From Planctomycetota bacterium (lineage in GTDB: Bacteria; Planctomycetota; Brocadiia; JAJRTI01), in NCBI GenBank assembly GCA_024278415.1, contig JAJRTI010000226.1, positions 1 through 10,363 of the forward strand: a stretch of 10,363 bases of DNA, in the 5' to 3' direction. The notes under the pieces are model-generated. The model worked only from the letters and a program-made list of their open reading frames with translations, had not been told where the DNA came from and made no database searches. This document shows, piece by piece, positions 6,327 to 10,363 of this stretch. Each line of letters begins with the position of its first letter. Within the stretch, counting starts at the first letter, position 1. Both the position numbers and the translations under genes were made by a program.

Positions 6327-8129
6327 ATGGCTAAGCGATTCAGAGCCCGCTCCCACACCTCCGTAGGCCAGCAGGTCACGTGGTGGCTCGTCTCGTTCAT
6401 CTTCCACGCGATCATCTTGGGCGCGCTCTCATACGTCGAGTTCGCCACCATCCCGGCCAAGAAGAAGAAGATCCTGATCAAGACCGAGTTCGTCGAGGCC
6501 GTGGAGCGCCTGCGGCCCCTCAAGAAGCGAGACGTGTTCAACAAGGCCACGCAAGCCCAGCGCGCCGCGGCCATGGCCACACTTCAGGCGCAGTCGGCGC
6601 TGCTGTCCAAGAGCGTGCCCGTCATGACCGTCGGCGCCGGCAACATCGGAGCTGGCATCTCCAGCCTCTTCCAGACCAGCGGCGCCGGAGCCTTCGACTT
6701 CGGGGGCACCACCGGCTCGAAGGCCGTGGCCGACGTGACCAAAACGTCCCCGCAGACGTACGAGGACGTGCTCGACGATTTCGCGGCCGACGCGATCGAA
6801 CTCGTGCGCAAGCGCAAGAAGCTGCTCGTCGTGTTGTTGGTCGATGAGTCCGCCAGCATTTTCGACGACCGCAAGGCGATTAGCCAGAAGATCGACAGCA
6901 TCCTCGGCACGCTCAAGAAGCAAGTCGACGAAAAGGAGCGCAATCGGCTCAAATGGGCCATGGTCAGCTTTGGCGCGACGGTGAAGACCGTCATGAGGCC
7001 GACCGAGAATCTCTCCTCGATCAAGACCCGCATCATGCAGATCAAGTTCGACGAAAGCGGGACGGAAAACACGATCAAGGCCATCAACTACACGCTCCAG
7101 AACTTCGTGAGCAAGAAGTGGCGCCTCTTCATCGCCGCGGTCACGGACGAGGCTGGCGACGACACGGGCCGGAAGGCCGGAGACCCGGGCACGAAGGCGC
7201 TCGACCAGGCCGTGCTCAGGCTCAAAGCCACCAAAACGAGGTTCTACGTGTTCGGCTGCGAAGCCTGCTTCAGCTACTACCAGAAGTGGACTCCCATCTA
7301 CGACCTCGACGGCCGCGTGGTGGACTACAACTGGGCGAACGCGGGCACGGAAACGCCTGAGCCGGAGCTGCTGCCGTTCCGGTGGCGCTTCAACGACGCG
7401 ATCCACACCGTCGACTCCGGCTTCGGTATTTACACGCTCACGTACCTCACGACACACAGTGGCGGCGAGTACTTCATCATGAGCGACGCTCCGTCCCGTT
7501 ACGACGAGGACAAGCTGGAAAAGCTCTACTCGCCCGAGATTATCCCCAGGGCCGCATACGCACAACTCCGGCAAAAAAGCAAAATCCGCGCGGTCATGCA
7601 CTTCCTTCAGACCAAGTGGCCGACCTACATGTCGTTGACGATCTGGTTCAGCCGCCTGGACAAGCTGAACGAGGACGCGGTGGCCAACATCAAGAAGGCG
7701 CGCGTCGCGTATGACTGGATCAAGCGCGCCCGAAAGGAGTTGGAGAGGACGCACGCCAAAGACAAAACGCGTCCATATCGCTGGAAGGCGAATCGGGAAC
7801 TCACGATCGCCCAGTTGGCCAAGCACCAGTTCCTGCTGCGGCAGTACTGGATTGTGCTCGAAAACACGCTCCGAAAAGGCTGGCCTTTCCCCAAGAAGGG
7901 CGTGCGCTACACGCACTTCTCCGTCAACCTGGCGAAGTACACGGACAAGCCGCCCGGGGGCCGCATTGCCCGCAAGGAGTTGCGAGAGGCGCAGAAGCTC
8001 CTGCAGCAGGTCGCTGAGGATTACAAGGAACTGCCCTGGGGCACGCTGGCGGAGAGGGATCTCCAACGGCTCAGGCCTTTCACCGTCGCGTATGGCTACT
8101 ACGAGCACCACGAGCGGCGAAAGCAGTAG
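6327..8129 (+). CDS. Membrane-anchored VWA-domain protein with TonB/TolA-like anchor (600 aa)
   Basis: This is predicted to be anchored in the inner membrane by one N-terminal helix (about 18-38), with the rest in the periplasm. The helix contains S23-F-I-F-H27, the S-x-x-x-H spacing that TonB and TolA use to engage their ExbB/ExbD or TolQ/TolR motors. A Gly-rich low-complexity stretch lies around 102-135. The VWA domain (about 165-315) has a complete MIDAS metal site: D173-E-S175-A-S177, T246 in S-G-T-E-N-T, and D274 in V-T-D-E. VWA domains bind protein ligands through this metal. C311-E-A-C314 closes the domain and could form a disulfide or bind metal. The C-terminal half (about 315-600) is rich in basic and aromatic residues, and I do not recognise it. 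GGAG (6317-6320) lies 6 nt before the ATG. As the last gene of the operon it is the likely output of the ExbB/ExbD motor; that role is inferred. Confidence 0.85.
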   Translation: MAKRFRARSHTSVGQQVTWWLVSFIFHAIILGALSYVEFATIPAKKKKILIKTEFVEAVERLRPLKKRDVFNKATQAQRAAAMATLQAQSALLSKSVPVMTVGAGNIGAGISSLFQTSGAGAFDFGGTTGSKAVADVTKTSPQTYEDVLDDFAADAIELVRKRKKLLVVLLVDESASIFDDRKAISQKIDSILGTLKKQVDEKERNRLKWAMVSFGATVKTVMRPTENLSSIKTRIMQIKFDESGTENTIKAINYTLQNFVSKKWRLFIAAVTDEAGDDTGRKAGDPGTKALDQAVLRLKATKTRFYVFGCEACFSYYQKWTPIYDLDGRVVDYNWANAGTETPEPELLPFRWRFNDAIHTVDSGFGIYTLTYLTTHSGGEYFIMSDAPSRYDEDKLEKLYSPEIIPRAAYAQLRQKSKIRAVMHFLQTKWPTYMSLTIWFSRLDKLNEDAVANIKKARVAYDWIKRARKELERTHAKDKTRPYRWKANRELTIAQLAKHQFLLRQYWIVLENTLRKGWPFPKKGVRYTHFSVNLAKYTDKPPGGRIARKELREAQKLLQQVAEDYKELPWGTLAERDLQRLRPFTVAYGYYEHHERRKQ

Positions 8130-8162
8130 ATGCCCCTGAAGCTGGCGTCGCTTTCAAGTCCT

Positions 8163-8217
8163 CGCGGCGGACGGCCACGTCCGCCGCGTGCTCTGTTAGA
8201 GGGGGACCGCCCCCCCC
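8163..8217 (+). terminator. Double GC hairpin after the VWA gene (possible transcription terminator)
   Basis: Two stem-loops stand 34 bp after the VWA stop codon. CGCGGCGGACG (8163-8173) pairs perfectly with CGTCCGCCGCG (8178-8188) over a GCCA tetraloop. GGGGG (8201-8205) pairs with CCCCC in the C-tract at 8210-8217 over ACCG. No U-tract follows either stem, so a classical Rho-independent terminator is not met. The structures could protect the operon's 3' end, pause polymerase, or act as a leader element for the WYL genes. Confidence 0.45.
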
Positions 8218-8226
8218 TCCTCCGAC

Positions 8227-9270
8227 ATGTCCAAGATCTCCCGAATCGAGCGGCTTCTGGACCTGACCGCATTCCTGCTCAGGGTCAAGGCGCCGGTCCC
8301 GTGGGCCGTCATCAAGGGGCAAGTCGTGGGCTACAACGACCCCGCGGCCGATAAGACGCTCGAACGGCGCTTCGAGCGGGACAAGGCCGAACTGCGGGGC
8401 ATGGGCATCCCCATCGACTACACCGCGGGCGACGAGTTCGGCAACGACGGCTACTTCATCCAGAACGTCGACTGCTTCCTCCCACCGCTCGACTTGGCCC
8501 CCGCGGACGCAACCATGCTGGCGCTCATCGGCCAGATCGCCGAGCCCGGCCTGCCCGCCGAACTCGCCGAACACCTGCGCTCGGCCATTCGTAAACTCTC
8601 GTACGCGGCCGGCGATGCGCCCGACTTGCTGGCCGCCGCGGAGGAGCAGGTGCTCTACACCGCTGAGCCAAGGCCGATGGGTGCCGGCCAGCCGGAGCAT
8701 CTGGCCGCGGTCGTCTCGGCCGTGGCCGACCGCAAGACGATCCGCTTCCGTTACTACGCGATCAGCCGCGACGCGGCCGCTGAGCGCACGGTCGATCCGT
8801 ACGGCGCTGGCTTCCACGACGGCCACTGGTACCTCGTGGGCCGGGACCATGACCGCGGCGAGATCCGCTCGTTCCGGCTCGACCGCTTCCGCGGCGCGCC
8901 ATCGCACGTGCATGCCGGCGATGAGCATCCCGACTTTGAGCCGCCGGAGGGTTTCGATCTGGGTCTGCATCTTGGCCGCAAGGAGTGGGCGTTGCCCGAA
9001 CGCGGCCGCACCCACTCGGTGCGCATCAGGCTCGACGCGACCGTGGCATGGATGCTGCGGGACAACCCGCCGCGGGAGGGCGTTCTCAGGCCGCATCGGG
9101 ACGGCAGCGCCACGCTCGCCGTGCGCACCCAGCGCCCGGACGCGCTCGTGCGCTGGGTGCTGCGGCTCGGGCCGCACGCGCAGGTGCTTTCGCCCAAGTG
9201 GCTGCGCCAGCGCTGCGCGGCTGCGGCCCGACGCGTCGCGGCGCTCTACAAGGGGAAGGCCCATGGCTAG
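8227..9270 (+). CDS. PafB-type WYL-domain transcriptional regulator (347 aa)
   Basis: This is a DNA-binding regulator whose WYL domain senses a nucleic-acid or similar ligand. Residues 1-65 form a winged HTH with the PafB-like pattern R-I-E-R-L-L-D-L, later R-R-F-E-R-D-K-A-E-L-R-G-M-G-I-P-I. A linker at about 80-105 (L-P-P-L-D-L-A-P-A-D-A) leads to the WYL domain at about 140-225. Its hallmark W201-Y202-L203 follows D-P-Y-G, and F-R-L-D-R-F lies at 216-221. A WCX C-terminal extension spans about 260-340. Actinobacterial PafB acts with PafC as a DNA-damage response activator, and length and order match that pair. The ATG overlaps no other gene but is preceded by a C-rich stretch with no Shine-Dalgarno. 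It overlaps the next gene by 8 nt. Family is clear; orthology with PafB is my reading of the N-terminus. Confidence 0.87.
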   Translation: MSKISRIERLLDLTAFLLRVKAPVPWAVIKGQVVGYNDPAADKTLERRFERDKAELRGMGIPIDYTAGDEFGNDGYFIQNVDCFLPPLDLAPADATMLALIGQIAEPGLPAELAEHLRSAIRKLSYAAGDAPDLLAAAEEQVLYTAEPRPMGAGQPEHLAAVVSAVADRKTIRFRYYAISRDAAAERTVDPYGAGFHDGHWYLVGRDHDRGEIRSFRLDRFRGAPSHVHAGDEHPDFEPPEGFDLGLHLGRKEWALPERGRTHSVRIRLDATVAWMLRDNPPREGVLRPHRDGSATLAVRTQRPDALVRWVLRLGPHAQVLSPKWLRQRCAAAARRVAALYKGKAHG

Positions 9271-10225
9271 CGTGCGCGAACGAGTCGAGCGTATCCTCAC
9301 GCTCATCCCCTACCTTCGCGAGCACCAGGGCGCGGCCATTGGCGACGTCGCGCGGTTCCTGCGATGCACGCCCAAGGACGTGGTGGCCGACCTCGACGCG
9401 ATCCTCATGTGCGGCGTGCCGCCTTATCGGCCCGACAACTATATCAACGTGGTCATCGAAGGGGGGCGCATCTACCTCGAGTTTGCCGAGCCGTTCCGCC
9501 GGCCCGTGCGGCTCACGGTCTTCGAGGCCCTCGCACTGCGGCTGGCCACAGGCCTGCTCGCCGGCAGCCGCTTCGAGCACGCCACGGACCTGCTCCGACG
9601 CATCGACGCGGCCATGCCGCCTGCCCTGAAGCAGCGCACCGGCGAAGTGGAGCGCCAGTTCTACTTCGCGTCGCTGCCTCCTGCGCTCGCTGATCGGCTC
9701 GACCGCGCGGAGGCCGCAATCGAGGCCAAGCACAAGCTGCGCATCGAGTACTACACGGCCGGCCGCGACGCCATGTCCACGCGCACCGTGCGGCCCTATG
9801 GCCTCGTGAACCACGCCGGCCTGTGGTACCTCGTGGCCCACTGTGAGACGCGCGGCCGCGACGTGCCGTTCCGCGTCGACCGCATCAAAACCTTGGAGGA
9901 GTTGCCTGGTACGTTCGACATGCCCGGCGACTTCGACATCAGCCGCTACCGGCAAGCGGAGATGTATGCCCCGTCCGCGCGGGACGTGGAGGTGAAGATC
10001 CGTTTCAGCCCAACGCTCGCGCGTTATATCAAGGAGCAGCACGACCGCCGTTCCATCTGCGACGAGCCGGACGGGTCCATTGTACTGACGCTCTCGACGC
10101 ACAATCTCGCGTGGATTGTGTCGTGGCTCCTCCAGTACGAGGACCAAGCCGAGGTGCTCTCGCCGCCCGAACTGCGGGACCGCATGCGCGACGTCTCGAA
10201 ACAGATGGTGAAGCTGTATCGCTAA
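9263..10225 (+). CDS. PafC-type WYL-domain transcriptional regulator (320 aa)
   Basis: This is the second half of a tandem WYL regulator pair. The start ATG (9263) sits inside the last codons of the preceding gene (overlap ATGGCTAG), with a purine-rich AAGGGGAAGG (9250-9259) just upstream, so the two are translationally coupled. The same frame is open far upstream, but that part only shadows the preceding gene. Residues 8-50 are a HTH ending D-L-D-A-I-L-M-C-G-V-P-P-Y. That motif and R-P-V-R-L-T-V-F-E-A-L-A-L (80-92) closely match the PafC pattern I know from actinobacteria. The WYL domain (about 141-212) has W188-Y189-L190 and F-R-V-D-R-I (203-208). The WCX domain runs from about 242 to the end. 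PafB and PafC act together, as a heterodimer or as a natural fusion in some species. Targets are unknown; DNA-repair promoters would be the expectation. Confidence 0.87.
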   Translation: MASVRERVERILTLIPYLREHQGAAIGDVARFLRCTPKDVVADLDAILMCGVPPYRPDNYINVVIEGGRIYLEFAEPFRRPVRLTVFEALALRLATGLLAGSRFEHATDLLRRIDAAMPPALKQRTGEVERQFYFASLPPALADRLDRAEAAIEAKHKLRIEYYTAGRDAMSTRTVRPYGLVNHAGLWYLVAHCETRGRDVPFRVDRIKTLEELPGTFDMPGDFDISRYRQAEMYAPSARDVEVKIRFSPTLARYIKEQHDRRSICDEPDGSIVLTLSTHNLAWIVSWLLQYEDQAEVLSPPELRDRMRDVSKQMVKLYR

Positions 10226-10238
10226 CTCAGCGCTAAGC

Positions 10239-10255
10239 CCCCAGCTACGCTGGGG
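10239..10255 (+). terminator. Stem-loop just after the PafC-type gene
   Basis: CCCCAGC (10239-10245) pairs perfectly with GCTGGGG (10249-10255) over a TAC loop, 13 nt after the stop codon. The following bases (AGAGTTGCAAAA) are not T-rich, so intrinsic termination is uncertain; 3'-end protection of the mRNA would fit equally well. Confidence 0.4.
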
Positions 10256-10299
10256 AGAGTTGCAAAAGCTATGCTGGAGTATTTGCGCTGGCTGTAATG

Positions 10300-10363
10300 A
10301 AAAGGCTCCTTGCGTAGAATGGTGTCGGCGTTGGTGCCGTGGCCGATTCTTAGCGAAGGAGCC
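10300..10363 (-). terminator. Long inverted repeat, intrinsic terminator for a convergent minus-strand gene
   Basis: The left arm GGCTCCTT-GCGTA-GAAT (10304-10320) pairs with the right arm ATTCTTAGCGAAGGAGCC (10346-10363): the outer 8 bp are perfect and the rest has a few mismatches. An inner stem CGGC (10326-10329) with GCCG (10336-10339) lies at the tip. AAAA at 10300-10303 becomes TTTT directly after the stem on the minus strand, which is intrinsic-terminator architecture for a gene converging from beyond the window. The repeat ends exactly at the window edge, so the + strand 3' tract cannot be judged; a bidirectional terminator or a repeat element is possible. Confidence 0.5.

Larger units (their letters stand above)
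10226..10363. other. Non-coding 3' region with hairpin, degenerate repeat and long inverted repeat
   Basis: No gene is visible after the PafC-type stop codon. The stretch holds a small GC hairpin at 10239-10255, two diverged copies of a 24-nt unit at 10243-10290, and a long inverted repeat at 10304-10363 cut by the window edge. Its composition is lower in GC than the coding region, as expected for a region between converging genes. Confidence 0.6.

Noticed and set aside
6429..8111. 560-residue minus-strand open frame opposite the VWA gene
   Set aside because: It has shadow composition with no recognisable motif, whereas the + strand frame contains a transmembrane anchor and a full MIDAS.
4364..8129. 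Zorya-type anti-phage system (MotA/ExbB-like plus partner membrane protein)
   Set aside because: The ExbB-type protein lacks the long cytoplasmic tail of ZorA, there is no OmpA-domain ZorB, and no ZorC/D/E helicase or nuclease is present.
1..10363. CRISPR array, tRNA, rRNA or transposase gene
   Set aside because: No regularly spaced direct repeats, cloverleaf with CCA-type arms, rRNA motifs or transposase-like proteins were found on either strand.

Overview
The window is about 10.4 kb of high-GC bacterial DNA. Every convincing gene lies on the + strand: eight complete coding sequences and no partial ones. Signal peptides, a proton-channel module of the ExbB/ExbD (Tol/Ton) type and a periplasmic von Willebrand factor A (VWA) protein point to a Gram-negative, double-membraned cell. 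A TPR, TPR, ExbB, ExbD, ExbD, VWA gene order is, from memory, typical of Planctomycetota and related lineages. That assignment is an inference: the window holds no rRNA, tRNA or phylogenetic marker.

Bases 1-414 are non-coding. They hold a run of strong hairpins (about 12-143) that looks like an interspersed structured repeat. A ten-G tract follows at 246-255, then a very good sigma70-type promoter (TTGAAA, 17-bp spacer, TACAAT, 320-348) about 65 bp before the first gene.

Bases 415-8129 form one likely operon of six genes with gaps of 28-87 bp: (1) a 937-residue exported TPR protein; (2) a 346-residue exported protein with a small beta-rich N-terminal domain followed by TPRs; (3) an ExbB/TolQ/MotA-family proton channel subunit; (4, 5) two different ExbD/TolR-family subunits; (6) a 600-residue membrane-anchored VWA protein with a complete MIDAS metal site. 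The best reading is an inner-membrane motor, driven by the proton gradient (one ExbB type, two ExbD types), that works on the VWA protein, with the TPR proteins as periplasmic scaffolds. The single transmembrane anchor of the VWA protein carries the S-x-x-x-H pattern found in the anchors of TonB and TolA. This makes it the natural energy transducer of the set, and it is the most interesting feature here.

Bases 8130-8226 hold two strong GC-rich hairpins that probably separate transcription units. Bases 8227-10225 encode a tandem pair of WYL-domain regulators, overlapping by 8 nt, with the architecture of PafB and PafC, the actinobacterial DNA-damage regulators. No proteasome or Pup gene is visible. 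Bases 10226-10363 are non-coding and hold a small hairpin, a degenerate 24-nt repeat and a long near-perfect inverted repeat that ends at the last base of the window. Read on the minus strand, that repeat looks like an intrinsic terminator for a convergent gene beyond the window.
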